Shown here piece after piece: positions 17,760 through 26,673 of a stretch of DNA of 64,000 bases; the first letter of the stretch is position 1, and each line of letters begins with the position of its first letter. Source of the DNA: Streptomyces sp. SID8374 (GTDB taxonomy: Bacteria > Actinomycetota > Actinomycetes > Streptomycetales > Streptomycetaceae); contig NZ_WWGH01000001.1 of assembly GCF_009865135.1 (NCBI RefSeq), positions 496,001-560,000 on the forward strand, given 5' to 3'. The notes under the pieces were generated by a model. The model made no database searches, had not been told where the DNA came from, and worked only from the letters and a program-made list of their open reading frames with translations. Made by a program: the position numbers and the translations under genes.

Positions 17760-18393
17760 CGATCCCGGTGACGAGGTTGATGGTGGTGGCGAGGATGCTG
17801 GCGCCGAAGACGTACGACAGCAGGCAGTGCCGGAGGGTGACCGCGCGGATCTCGGTGGTCGAGACGTTGGTGTCGGAAACCTGGTAGGTCATGCCGAGGT
17901 TGTAGCTGAAGTAGAGGAAGTCGACGTACTTCGGGCTGTCCCGGGAGTTGAAGTCGATGCCGCCCTCGGTGGGCAGGTAGTAGAGGTACGCGTACCGGGT
18001 GGCGTACATCAGGTGGAGCGAGGCCCAGGCGGTGAAGACGCCGCCCAGGGCGATGGCCGCGGCGGCGTGGCTGAGGTCGGAGTCGCTGGTCAGGAGCAGC
18101 ACCACGATGCCGACGAGCCCGCAGAGGGCGGCCGCGACGACGACCAGCTCTTCGAGGACGGGCCGGAACTCCTCACGGCGCACGTTGTGGTGGGTGGTGG
18201 CCGCGTCCATGGGCCAGAGCGCGATCCACCCGGCCACGACGAAGATGGTCTCGGCGGCGGCGATCCCGGCGAGGATGCCCAGCGGAGCGTGGGTCAGCAG
18301 ACCGGTGACCACCCCGGCGACGACCCCGAGCACCCCGGCGACGAGGAGCCGGGGGACGGCGGAGAGCGCGGTGCGGTGGTGCAGGGGGCTCAA
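17749..18393 (-). CDS. DUF1345 integral membrane protein
   Basis: A 214-residue protein with about five membrane helices. The DUF1345 hallmarks are visible: a short N-terminal helix pair, an [13 protein letters not shown] segment, then [47 protein letters not shown]. Function of the family is unknown. The TTG start is supported by a full-length Shine-Dalgarno GAGGTGATC seven bases upstream. It converges with and overlaps the ABC gene by 11 bases. The region before it carries a short tandem repeat. Confidence 0.88.
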   Translation of the reverse strand: MSPLHHRTALSAVPRLLVAGVLGVVAGVVTGLLTHAPLGILAGIAAAETIFVVAGWIALWPMDAATTHHNVRREEFRPVLEELVVVAAALCGLVGIVVLLLTSDSDLSHAAAAIALGGVFTAWASLHLMYATRYAYLYYLPTEGGIDFNSRDSPKYVDFLYFSYNLGMTYQVSDTNVSTTEIRAVTLRHCLLSYVFGASILATTINLVTGIVTG

Positions 18394-18410
18394 GCGGGAT
18401 CACCTCGGCG

Positions 18411-18485
18411 GCTCGGTGAATCGGCGGTTCCGGGATCGGGGATCGGTGAATCGGTGATCGGGGTATCGGTGATCGGGGTATCGGG
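18411..18485. repeat. Five degenerate 15-bp tandem repeats (GATCGGxGxATCGGT type)
   Basis: Five consecutive 15-base units follow each other: two almost identical (18456-18470 and 18471-18485) and three more diverged. The unit length is a multiple of three and the repeats stay open in more than one frame, but no start or codon pattern supports a gene. The stretch from 18394 to 18671 lies between the divergent DUF1345 and YdeP genes and otherwise holds only the oxidoreductase ribosome-binding site. Confidence 0.7.
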
Positions 18486-18671
18486 CGGTTCGGCTCCCGT
18501 ACGGCTTACGACCGCCATCCCACTCCCCCGGCCCATCCTCCGCACCCCGCCGCAGGCCGAGTGGCGTACGGGAAGGGCCCTGCATAGCCTGCCAAAGAGC
18601 CCTGTTTCGTCCCTTTATGCCCGAAAAAGAGGTCGCAGACCGTATGTGGCCGGGTCGGAAGGTCGAGAGCC

Positions 18672-21011
18672 GTGAGCACCAACCACCACGAGCAGGACCG
18701 CCCGGAGCACCACGCCGAGCAGGACCCGCCGGAGCACGGCGTCGGCCCCGTCCCCGAGGGCGATCCGCGGTTCCGCCCCTACCACCACCCGGCGGCCGGC
18801 TGGGGCGCGGCGGAGAGCGTGACCCGGTTCCTGGCGCGCGAGCGCTCCCCGGTGGACGGCCCGAGGGCCATTCTGAAGATGAACCACGAGGACGGCGGCT
18901 TCGACTGCCCCGGGTGCGCCTGGCCGGACGACCTCAAGGGCCTGCACCTGGACATCTGCGAGAACGGGATCAAGCACGTCACCTGGGAGATGACCCGCAA
19001 GCGGGTCGGGCGGGAGTTCTTCGCCGCGCACTCGGTGACCGAGCTGTCCGGGTGGAGCGACTACGACCTGGAGAACCAGGGCCGGCTCACCGAGCCGATG
19101 GTCTACGACCCCGCCTCGGACCACTACGTACCGATCAGCTGGAAGGACGCCTTCGAGGTCGTCGGTGCCGCGCTGCGGGGCCTGGACGATCCGAACCAGG
19201 CGGCCTTCTACACCTCCGGCCGGCTCGGCAACGAGGCCACGTTCCTCTACCAGCTGATGGCCCGCGAACTGGGCACGAACAACCTGCCGGACTGCTCCAA
19301 TATGTGCCACGAGGCCAGCGGCCGGGCGCTGACGGCGTCCCTCGGTACGGGAAAGGGGACGGTCGACCTCAAGGACTGGGAGAGCGCCGACGCGCTGTTC
19401 ATCCTGGGGGTCAACGCGGCCTCCAACGCGCCCCGGATGCTCACGGCCCTCTCCGAGGCCCACCGGCGGGGCGCCCAGATCGTGCACATCAACCCGCTCG
19501 TCGAAGCGGCCGCCACCCGCACCATCGTCCCGCACGACTTCAAGGACATGGCGCTCTTCAAGCCGACGCCGACCAGCACGCTCAACCTCCAGCCGCGCAT
19601 CGGCGGGGACATGGCACTGCTGCGGGGCATGGCGAAGGCGGTCCTGGAGCAGTCGGCGTCCGATCCGAAGGCGCTGGACCAGGAGTTCATCGACCGGTAC
19701 ACGACGGGGTTCGCGGAGTACCGGGCGCTGTGCGAGGCCACGCCGTGGGAGGAGATCGAGACCCAGTCGGGGCTGAGCCGCGCCGACATCCTCCAGGCGG
19801 CCCGGGTGTACGGCGAGGCGGACCGCTCCATCGTCAGCTGGTGCCTGGGCCTCACCCAGCACGAGCACGGCGTCGACACCGTACGGGAGATCGTCAACCT
19901 GCTGCTGCTCCGCGGCAACCTCGGCCGGGAGGGCGCGGGCCCCTCCCCCGTACGCGGACACAGCAACGTCCAGGGAAACAGGACCTGCGGGATCGACCAC
20001 CGCCCCACCGACGCCTTCCTGGACCGCCTCGCCGACGCCTGCGGAATCGACCCGCCCCGCGCACACGGCCTGGACACCGTGGGCACGATCGAGGCGATGC
20101 GGCGCGGCGAGGTCAAGGTGTTCGTGGCGATGGGCGGCAACTTCGCCATGGCGGCGCCCGACACCCCGGCCACCTTCGAGGCGCTGCGCTCCTGCGACCT
20201 CACCGTCCAGGTGAGTACGAAACTCAACCGGAGCCACCTCGTCCACGGCGCCGGGGCCCTGATCCTGCCGTGTCTCGGCCGGACCGAGAAGGACCACCAG
20301 CGCAAGGGCGTGCAGTCCACCTCGGTCGAGGACTCGATGAGCATGGTCCACCTCTCGATCGGCATGAAGCGCCCGGCGTCGCCGCGCCTGCTCTCGGAGC
20401 CGGCCATCGTCGCCGGGATGGCCCGCGCCGCCCTGCCCGGCAGCGCGACGCCCTGGCACTGGTACATCGAGGACTACGACCGCATCCGCGACACCATGGC
20501 CAAGGCCCTGGACGGTTTCGAGGACTTCAACCGGCGGGTGCGCCTGCCGCTGGGCTTCCGCATCCGGCAGCCCGCCCGTGAGCTGGTCTTCCTGACCCCG
20601 TCCGGGCGCGCCGAGTTCTCCACCGCCGCGCTGCCCGATGTCGTGCCCGCCGCCGGAACGCTGGCGCTGGGCACCATGCGCTCGCACGACCAGTGGAACA
20701 CCACGATCTACTCGGACAACGACCGTTACCGGGGCATCAAGAACCTGCGCACGCTCGTCTTCATGAACCGGGCCGACATGCGTGAACGCGGGATCACCGA
20801 CCTCGGCCCGGTCGACATCACGAGCACGGCGAAGGACGGCAGCCGACGCCACCTCAACGGCTATCTGGCGATCCCGTACGACATCCCGCGCGGCTGCGCG
20901 GCCGGGTACATGCCGGAGATGAACGTGCTGTGCGCGCTCGGCGACTACAGCACCCAGAGCGACCAGCCGATCATGAAGCACGTCAAGGTGACGATCGCGC
21001 CCGCCGCCTGA
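18672..21011 (+). CDS. FdhF/YdeP-family molybdopterin-dependent oxidoreductase
   Basis: A 779-residue enzyme. The N-terminus has an iron-sulphur-like set C79, C82, C96 (FDCPGCAWPDD...DICENG), as in YdeP proteins, and the molybdopterin-binding half follows with TSGRLGNEATFLYQLMARELGTNNLPDCSNMCHEASG. The C-terminal cofactor domain is present (MRSHDQWNTTIYSDNDRYRGI). These are relatives of formate dehydrogenase linked to acid resistance in E. coli; the natural substrate is unknown. GTG 18672 lies behind a GGAAGG site. No electron-transfer partner is encoded next to it. The first 40 residues are His/Glu/Pro-rich. Confidence 0.88.
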   Translation: MSTNHHEQDRPEHHAEQDPPEHGVGPVPEGDPRFRPYHHPAAGWGAAESVTRFLARERSPVDGPRAILKMNHEDGGFDCPGCAWPDDLKGLHLDICENGIKHVTWEMTRKRVGREFFAAHSVTELSGWSDYDLENQGRLTEPMVYDPASDHYVPISWKDAFEVVGAALRGLDDPNQAAFYTSGRLGNEATFLYQLMARELGTNNLPDCSNMCHEASGRALTASLGTGKGTVDLKDWESADALFILGVNAASNAPRMLTALSEAHRRGAQIVHINPLVEAAATRTIVPHDFKDMALFKPTPTSTLNLQPRIGGDMALLRGMAKAVLEQSASDPKALDQEFIDRYTTGFAEYRALCEATPWEEIETQSGLSRADILQAARVYGEADRSIVSWCLGLTQHEHGVDTVREIVNLLLLRGNLGREGAGPSPVRGHSNVQGNRTCGIDHRPTDAFLDRLADACGIDPPRAHGLDTVGTIEAMRRGEVKVFVAMGGNFAMAAPDTPATFEALRSCDLTVQVSTKLNRSHLVHGAGALILPCLGRTEKDHQRKGVQSTSVEDSMSMVHLSIGMKRPASPRLLSEPAIVAGMARAALPGSATPWHWYIEDYDRIRDTMAKALDGFEDFNRRVRLPLGFRIRQPARELVFLTPSGRAEFSTAALPDVVPAAGTLALGTMRSHDQWNTTIYSDNDRYRGIKNLRTLVFMNRADMRERGITDLGPVDITSTAKDGSRRHLNGYLAIPYDIPRGCAAGYMPEMNVLCALGDYSTQSDQPIMKHVKVTIAPAA

Positions 21012-21064
21012 GCGGTACATTCGCGGCCATCAGGGGCACAACACACCAGGCCGGGCAGGGTTTC

Positions 21065-21077
21065 TGAGGAATCCTCA
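21065..21077. repeat. Short palindrome TGAGGAATCCTCA in the gap before the ceramidase gene
   Basis: The 202 bases between the oxidoreductase and ceramidase genes hold this 13-base palindrome and, further down, AGGAGG (21205-21210) for the ceramidase. The palindrome could be an operator; no matching second copy was found in the window. Confidence 0.35.
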
Positions 21078-21213
21078 TTTACTGGCCGGTAGAGATCTAT
21101 GCGATGCAGGTCACACACCTCTACGGTCGGGGCAGCGCTCCGGGTCCCGCCGATGTCGGTGAGCCGCCGACCGGGCTCCGGGGTCCCGCACGTCTCCCGC
21201 CCCAGGAGGTCCG

Positions 21214-23274
21214 ATGCCCCCATCCCCCAGCCGCTCCCCCCGCAAGCTCTCCGCCCTCGTACTCGCCGCCGCTCTGGGAGCCGCGGCTCTCGGCGCCCCC
21301 TCCCCCGCGTCGGCTGCACCGGCCGCCGACGACGGGGAGTACCTCGTCGGGCGCGGCATCGCCGATGTCACGGGCGAGGCCGCCGAGACCGGGATGATGG
21401 GCTACTCCAGCTTCGACCAGAAGACGTCCGGCATCCACCAGCGCCAGCGGTCGCGCGCGTACGTCGTGGTCGACCGGGCGACCGGGAAGCGCGTGGTCTA
21501 CGTCAACGCCGACCTCGCGATGATCTTCCAGTCGGTGCAGCAGGGCGTGATCGCCCGGCTCAAGGAGCGGTACGGCAGCCTGTACGGCGACGAGAACGTG
21601 CTGCTCTCCGCCACCCACACCCACTCGGGCCCCGGCGGCTACTCGCACCACGTGGCGTACAACCTCTCCGTGCTCGGCTTCCAGAACGGCACCTACCGGG
21701 CGATCGTCGACGGCATCGCCGAGTCCGTCGCCAAGGCCCACGACGACCTGAAGCCCGGCACCATCAGCCTGGGCACCGGCACCCTCACCAATGCCAGCGT
21801 CAACCGCTCCCGCGAGGCCTTCGACCGCAATCCGGCGGCCGACCGGGCGGCCTTCCCCGGTGGGATCGACCCGGCGATGACCGTGCTGCGGTTCCGGCAG
21901 GGCGACAAGGACGCGGGCGCGATCAGCTGGTTCGCCACCCACAACACCTCGATCACCAACACGAACACGCTCATCAGCCCCGACAACAAGGGCTATGCCG
22001 CCTACGCGTGGGAGCACGACCACGAGGGTGTGCGCTATCTCGACAACACCCCTGGTTTCGTCGCCGCGTTCCCCAACACCAACGCGGGGGACATGTCCCC
22101 GAACCTCAATCTGAAGCCCGGATCGGGGCCCACGGAGGACGAGTTCGAGAACGCCCGCATCATCGGTGAACGCCAGCTGGACAAGGCCCGCGAGGTCTAC
22201 GCCGGTGCGCGGCCGGTGACCGGCGGCGTCGACTCCCGCCTCACCTACGTGGACATGGAGAACGTCACCGTACGCGGCGAGTACACGACCGACGGCAAGG
22301 AGCAGCGCACCTGTCCCGCCGTCGTGGGCGCCTCGACGCTCGCGGGCAGTGTGGAGGACGGCCCGGCGATCCCCGGCTTCGAGGAGGGGACGCGCACCCC
22401 GGTCGCGTCCATCATCGACGCGCTGCGGATCGACACCCCGTCCTGGCTGGCGACCTGCCAGTACCCCAAGGCGAGCCTGATCCCGACGGGGCTGCTGAGC
22501 AACGTCCACCCGGTGACCCCGAAGATCCTCCCGCTCCAGATCATGAAGCTCGGGGAGCTGTACCTGGTGGCGGGCCCGGGTGAGTTCACGATCACGGCCG
22601 GGCTCCGGGTCCGCCGGACCGTGGCGCAGGAGCTGGGGGTGCCGCTGGAGCGGGTGCTGCTCCAGGGGTACGCCAACGCCTACAGCCAGTACGTGACGAC
22701 GCCGGAGGAGTACGACACGCAGAACTACGAGGGCGGCTCCACGCTCTACGGCCGCAACACGCTCCCCGCCTACCAGCAGGAGTACGCACGGGTCGCGGCC
22801 TCGCTGCGCCAGGGCACCGCGATCGGCCGGGGCACGGCACCGCCGGACGAGTCGGCCCGGCAGTTCACGTTCCAGACGGGCGTGGTGTACGACAACCCGC
22901 CGCTCGGCAAGTCCTTCGGCTCGGTCCTGACCGCTCCGGCCTCCTCGTACGCACGCGGCTCCACGGCGACCGTCGAGTTCGCCACCGGACACCCGAAGAA
23001 CAACGTGCGCCGGGGCGGGACCTTCCTGGAGGTCCAGCGGCTGGAGGCAGGTAAGTGGGTGCGGGTGCTGGACGACGGCGACTGGCGCACCACGTACCGC
23101 TGGACCCGGCTCAACGGTCTGACCGGTACGTCGAAGGCCACGGTCACCTGGGACATCGGGCCCGACACCGCTCCTGGCACGTACCGGATCGTGCACCACG
23201 GGGACGCGAAGAACCTGCTGGGGAAGATCACACCGTTCACGGGCACGTCCCCGACGTTCTCCGTGACGGGGTGA
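21214..23274 (+). CDS. Secreted neutral/alkaline ceramidase
   Basis: A 686-residue secreted hydrolase. The signal peptide (about 1-35, with LSALVLAAALGAAAL and an AxA site) is followed by the catalytic domain GRGIADVTGEAAETGMMGYS. Zinc-site histidines are in SATHTHSGPGG (H135, H137). The catalytic Ser is S295 in the conserved NAGDMSPN block, equivalent to the nucleophile of Pseudomonas neutral ceramidase. The C-terminal immunoglobulin-like domain (from about 540) is complete. It cleaves the amide bond of ceramides. Streptomyces makes no common ceramide, so the target is probably environmental or a host lipid. AGGAGG precedes the ATG. Confidence 0.92.
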   Translation: MPPSPSRSPRKLSALVLAAALGAAALGAPSPASAAPAADDGEYLVGRGIADVTGEAAETGMMGYSSFDQKTSGIHQRQRSRAYVVVDRATGKRVVYVNADLAMIFQSVQQGVIARLKERYGSLYGDENVLLSATHTHSGPGGYSHHVAYNLSVLGFQNGTYRAIVDGIAESVAKAHDDLKPGTISLGTGTLTNASVNRSREAFDRNPAADRAAFPGGIDPAMTVLRFRQGDKDAGAISWFATHNTSITNTNTLISPDNKGYAAYAWEHDHEGVRYLDNTPGFVAAFPNTNAGDMSPNLNLKPGSGPTEDEFENARIIGERQLDKAREVYAGARPVTGGVDSRLTYVDMENVTVRGEYTTDGKEQRTCPAVVGASTLAGSVEDGPAIPGFEEGTRTPVASIIDALRIDTPSWLATCQYPKASLIPTGLLSNVHPVTPKILPLQIMKLGELYLVAGPGEFTITAGLRVRRTVAQELGVPLERVLLQGYANAYSQYVTTPEEYDTQNYEGGSTLYGRNTLPAYQQEYARVAASLRQGTAIGRGTAPPDESARQFTFQTGVVYDNPPLGKSFGSVLTAPASSYARGSTATVEFATGHPKNNVRRGGTFLEVQRLEAGKWVRVLDDGDWRTTYRWTRLNGLTGTSKATVTWDIGPDTAPGTYRIVHHGDAKNLLGKITPFTGTSPTFSVTG

Positions 23275-23297
23275 GCGGGTCCACCTGAGGTCACGGA

Positions 23298-23337
23298 CCG
23301 TGGTGCGGGCGGCACGGAAGCGCCGCCCGCACCACGG
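23298..23337 (+). terminator. Strong GC hairpin after the ceramidase gene
   Basis: CCGTGGTGCGGGCGGC (23298-23313) pairs perfectly over 16 bases with 23322-23337 around an 8-base loop. No T-run follows, as usual for high-GC terminators. It lies 24 bases after the ceramidase stop. Confidence 0.75.
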
Positions 23338-23419
23338 CTCCGACCGGCCGGAACCCGGGCCCGCCATGGGTTTCCGTACCCGAGATGCCGCGCCCCGGCG
23401 CCGGGTCCATGCTGGTGGC

Positions 23420-24178
23420 ATGGGTGACCAGGCCGGCCCCGAGCCCACCGTGTCCGTCCAGCGGGACCTCCGGTTGCTGGAGGCCGCTGGGGCACATCCG
23501 GCGGGCGCGCCCGCGGAGCGGCTGGCCCGGGAGGCCGAGCTGGCGCCGCCCCTGGCCGAGGAGCACCTGCGGGCGCTGGTGCAGGACGGCTATCTCCGGG
23601 AACTGGACGACGGAGCGTTCGCCCTGCCCGACCGGGGCCCGTCCCCGGACGCCGTCGAGGGCGAGGGGACCTGGACACAGCGCCTGCGCCCGCTCCTGAC
23701 CTCCCTGCGCGACGGCCTCTCCGCCGCCGCCTATCTGACGCTGTACGACGAGGGGGAGATCCGGGTCCTCCAGATCGTCGACAGCCCGCAGGCGCCCCGG
23801 GTCGACCTCTGGGTGGGCTTCGAGGACGCCGGGCACGCCACGGCGCTGGGCAAGAGCGTGCTGGGCGGGCTGGACGAGGAGGCCCGCGCCAACTACCTCT
23901 CCCGCCACCCCCTGGCCGACCTCACGTCCCACACCATCACGCACCGCGAGGAGTTGCTCCGGGAGCTGGACGCGTCGCCGATGGCACCGCTCTCCATGGA
24001 CCGGGAGGAGTACCGGCGGGGCACGACCTGCATCGCCGTACGGGTGTACTGCGGCGACCAGGTCGGCTCGCTCGGCATCTCCTTCCGCTCGGACCGGATG
24101 TACCGGACCAGCGAGGTCAGGGCCGAGCTGCTGTCCTCGGCCCGGCGTGTCACCCGCAGGCTGACGATCCCGGAGTGA
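23420..24178 (+). CDS. IclR-family transcriptional regulator
   Basis: A 252-residue regulator. The N-terminal winged helix (VSVQRDLRLLEAAGAHPAGAPAERLAREAELAPPLAEEHLRALVQDGYLREL) is more diverged than usual; the C-terminal IclR effector domain is clear (GHATALGKSVLGGLDEEARANYLSRHPL, DREEYRRGTTCIAVRVYCGDQVGSLGISFRSDRMY). ATG 23420 is chosen because upstream codons lie in the terminator hairpin. Convergent with the acyl-CoA dehydrogenase gene, nine bases apart. Its target is unknown. Confidence 0.85.
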   Translation: MGDQAGPEPTVSVQRDLRLLEAAGAHPAGAPAERLAREAELAPPLAEEHLRALVQDGYLRELDDGAFALPDRGPSPDAVEGEGTWTQRLRPLLTSLRDGLSAAAYLTLYDEGEIRVLQIVDSPQAPRVDLWVGFEDAGHATALGKSVLGGLDEEARANYLSRHPLADLTSHTITHREELLRELDASPMAPLSMDREEYRRGTTCIAVRVYCGDQVGSLGISFRSDRMYRTSEVRAELLSSARRVTRRLTIPE

Positions 24179-24187
24179 CCCGGCCGG

Positions 24188-25909
24188 CTACTCGGCCATC
24201 TCGTACGCCCCCGACAGCTCCTCCACGCGCTCCCAGATCCGCGCCGAACGCGCCGTGTCGACGACCGGACGCCGGACCGCGCCGAGCGCCCACTCCTGCT
24301 GGGCCCCGGTGGCGGAGTCCTTGCCGTGGAGTTCGACGGCGTGGGCCGAGAAGTCGCGTACGAGGACGGCGAACAGCTCGTCCAGCAGCTCCTCGTCCAG
24401 GCCGGTCAGCCGGGCCTGCTCCAGGATCAGCTGGCCGTGGACGACGAGGGCGAAGAGCTGGCCGACGGCGAGGAGGAGGTCCAGGTCGCGGCTCTGCTCC
24501 TCGTCGGGGGCGGCGGTCTCGACGAAGGTGCACAGGGCGTCGGTCTGCTCGCGGAAGCGGGCGACGTTCGCCACCTCGGCGTACGCGTCGAACGCGGGGC
24601 GCCAGTCGTGGAACCGTACGGCGCCGAGGCCGCGGGCCGGGCCCTGCCGGAACAGGAAGTCGTCGTCGGCCGCGTCCAGGCGGGAGGGGACGGCCGGGTA
24701 CTCCGCCGGGTTCAGCAGGTGGTTCCGCATGAACTTGAGGATCAGGGCGAGGTTGACGTGGACCGTGCCCTCCAGCTTCGGCAGGCCCCGGATCTCGATG
24801 GCGGCCTGGGCGAAGTAGTTGTCCTTCTCGAACCCCTTGGCGGCGATGACGTCCCACATCAGGTCGATGACCTTCTCGCCCTCCGTGGTCACCTTCATCT
24901 TCGTCATCGGGTTGAAGAGGAGGTAGCGGCGGTCGTCGGGTCCGGCCGAGCGGAAGTAGTCGACGGCACGGTCGCTGAACAGCTTCATCCCGACGAGCCG
25001 GACGTACGCGTCGGTCAGCTCGCGGCGCACGTGCGGGAAGGCGGTGACGGGGCGGCCGTAGAGGATGCGGTTGCTCGCGTGGGTGACGGCCTCGTACATC
25101 GCGTGCTCGCAGATGCCGATCGAGGCGGTGCAGAGGTTGAACTTGCCGACGTTGACGGTGTTGAGCGCGGCGTCGAAGGCGGCGCGGCCCGTGTGCAGGA
25201 TGTCGGCGGGCGCGACCGGGTAGTCCTCCAGGCGGAACTCGCTGACGAACTTGGAGGAGTCGACGACGTTCTTCACCAGGCGGTACGCCGGGTGGCGGCT
25301 GTCGGCCGCGAAGAAGACGTAGCCGTCGGGGCCCTCGATGTCGGTGCGGCGGCCGAAGACGGAGACGAGACCGGCGGCGTTGCCGTTGCCGATGTAGTAC
25401 TTGGAGCCGGAGGCCAGGAAGCCGCCGCCGTCCGGCTCCAGCAGCATGTCGGTGGAGTAGATGTCGGCGCCGTGGGTCTTCTCCGAGAGGCCGAAGGCGA
25501 ACACCTCGCCCTGGGCGAGGAGTTCGGCGGCCCGCGCGCGGGCGTCGGCGTTCTCGCTCTGCCAGACCGGGCCGAGGCCGAGGATGGTCACCTGCCAGGC
25601 GTACCAGTAGTCGAGGCCGTAGAACCCGAAGATCTCGTTGAGCGCGGCGATCCGGGCGGTGTCCCAGCGCTGGTCCCCGTTGCCCGCGGCGGCGGCCGGG
25701 GTGAGGAAGGTGGCGAAGAGGCCCTCCTTGGCGGAGAAGGCGAGGAAGTCGCCCAGCCAGGCGCGGGAGCGGTAGTCCTCGATCAGCCGGCGCTTGCCCC
25801 GCTCCTCGAACCAGTCGACGGTGGCGCGCAGCAGCCTGCGGGTCTCCGGGTCGAAGTGCTGGGGGTCGTAGGTGCGCGGGTTGAAGAGCAGGGACGCGGA
25901 CTCAGCCAT
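24188..25909 (-). CDS. Acyl-CoA dehydrogenase family protein
   Basis: A 573-residue flavoprotein. The middle part shows the FAD/substrate region of acyl-CoA dehydrogenases (EVFAFGLSEKTHGADIYSTDMLLEPDGGGFLASGSKYYIGNGNAAGLVSVFG), and the C-terminal half has the helical domain. A long N-terminal extension (FNPRTYDPQHFDPETRRLLRATVDWFEERGKRRLIEDYRSR) is typical of a large actinobacterial subgroup. ATG 25909 has GGAAGG eight bases upstream. The downstream direction is convergent with the IclR gene; the upstream PadR gene is co-directional with a 78-base gap, so it may regulate it. Substrate unknown. Confidence 0.88.
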   Translation of the reverse strand: MAESASLLFNPRTYDPQHFDPETRRLLRATVDWFEERGKRRLIEDYRSRAWLGDFLAFSAKEGLFATFLTPAAAAGNGDQRWDTARIAALNEIFGFYGLDYWYAWQVTILGLGPVWQSENADARARAAELLAQGEVFAFGLSEKTHGADIYSTDMLLEPDGGGFLASGSKYYIGNGNAAGLVSVFGRRTDIEGPDGYVFFAADSRHPAYRLVKNVVDSSKFVSEFRLEDYPVAPADILHTGRAAFDAALNTVNVGKFNLCTASIGICEHAMYEAVTHASNRILYGRPVTAFPHVRRELTDAYVRLVGMKLFSDRAVDYFRSAGPDDRRYLLFNPMTKMKVTTEGEKVIDLMWDVIAAKGFEKDNYFAQAAIEIRGLPKLEGTVHVNLALILKFMRNHLLNPAEYPAVPSRLDAADDDFLFRQGPARGLGAVRFHDWRPAFDAYAEVANVARFREQTDALCTFVETAAPDEEQSRDLDLLLAVGQLFALVVHGQLILEQARLTGLDEELLDELFAVLVRDFSAHAVELHGKDSATGAQQEWALGAVRRPVVDTARSARIWERVEELSGAYEMAE

Positions 25910-25987
25910 GGAGGTTGCCTTCCGGGAGGGTCGAGGGTGTGTTCGGTGGTACTCAGGCGGTGGTTACGGGGGTGGTGGCCGGTGCCG

Positions 25988-26560
25988 TCAGGCGCCGGGG
26001 CCAGGCGTCCGCCCGGCGAGCCGGTGGAGGGTGTCGAGTACGTCGTCCAGCCAGGCGACCGTCATGCGCTCGTACGCGATGCCGCCCCGCAGCACGACGT
26101 GCTGGAGCTCCTGGCCCGCGTCCGGGGGCGCTGGCGCCTCGGGCCCGGTGAAGTCGCGCACCTCTCCGGCGAGGTAGTGGGCGAGCCGGTCCCGGTGGAC
26201 CTGGCGGTGGCGCTCCACCTCGCGGATCAGGGCGGCCGGGTCGTCGAAGGCGGCGCCCCGGATCTTGACGGCGAGGTCGTGGCGCAGGCTCTCGGGTTCG
26301 ATCGGCTTGTGCAGCCACTCGGCGAGCGCGGCGCGGCCGGGGGCGGCGACGGAGTAGTCCTTCCGGTCCGGCCGGCCCTGCTGTTCGACCTCGTGGACGG
26401 TGAGCCTGCCGTCGGCCTCCATCCGGGCCAGGACGCGGTAGATCTGCTGGTGGCTGGCGGTCCAGAAGTAGCCGATGGACCGCTCGAACCGCCGGGCCAG
26501 CTCATAGCCGGAGCCGGGCTTCTCCAGCAGGGAGACGAGAATCGCGTGTTCGAGCGCCAT
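25988..26560 (-). CDS. PadR-family transcriptional regulator
   Basis: A 190-residue regulator. The N-terminal winged helix starts at the second residue (ALEHAILVSLLEKPGSGYELARRFERSIGYFWTASHQQIYRVLARMEADGRL), as in PadR proteins, followed by a C-terminal helical dimer domain (Vir_act_alpha_C-like, about 95-170). It precedes the acyl-CoA dehydrogenase in the same direction. A perfect 18-base palindrome lies 13 bases before its ATG, strongly suggesting autoregulation and control of the dehydrogenase. Ligand unknown. Confidence 0.9.
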   Translation of the reverse strand: MALEHAILVSLLEKPGSGYELARRFERSIGYFWTASHQQIYRVLARMEADGRLTVHEVEQQGRPDRKDYSVAAPGRAALAEWLHKPIEPESLRHDLAVKIRGAAFDDPAALIREVERHRQVHRDRLAHYLAGEVRDFTGPEAPAPPDAGQELQHVVLRGGIAYERMTVAWLDDVLDTLHRLAGRTPGPGA

Positions 26561-26573
26561 ACCGCGATCCTTC

Positions 26574-26591
26574 TATGCAACTCGTTGCATA
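26574..26591. promoter_or_regulatory. Palindromic operator TATGCAAC-TC-GTTGCATA before padR-like gene
   Basis: Two perfect 8-base arms separated by TC form an 18-base palindrome immediately upstream of the PadR-type gene and about 80 bases before the divergent pentapeptide gene. The palindrome is AT-rich relative to its surroundings and contains possible -10 elements. Position and symmetry fit the autoregulatory site of a dimeric regulator; inferred, not proven. Confidence 0.75.
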
Positions 26592-26673
26592 GACAAGTCG
26601 CGGAGCGGTGGTGAGACACGGCTCACCCGGGTCTCCCGCCCCCGCGCCGAGCCTCCCGCCCCCCGGAGGGACA

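Noticed and set aside
18400..18585. Minus-strand open frame with YPDHR-like repeats
   Set aside because: The repeats come from the 15-bp DNA tandem repeat; there is no ribosome-binding site and the frame lies in the promoter region of two genes.
20945..21319. Small minus-strand open frame before the ceramidase gene
   Set aside because: No motif, codon bias wrong for coding; covers the ceramidase promoter and signal-peptide region.
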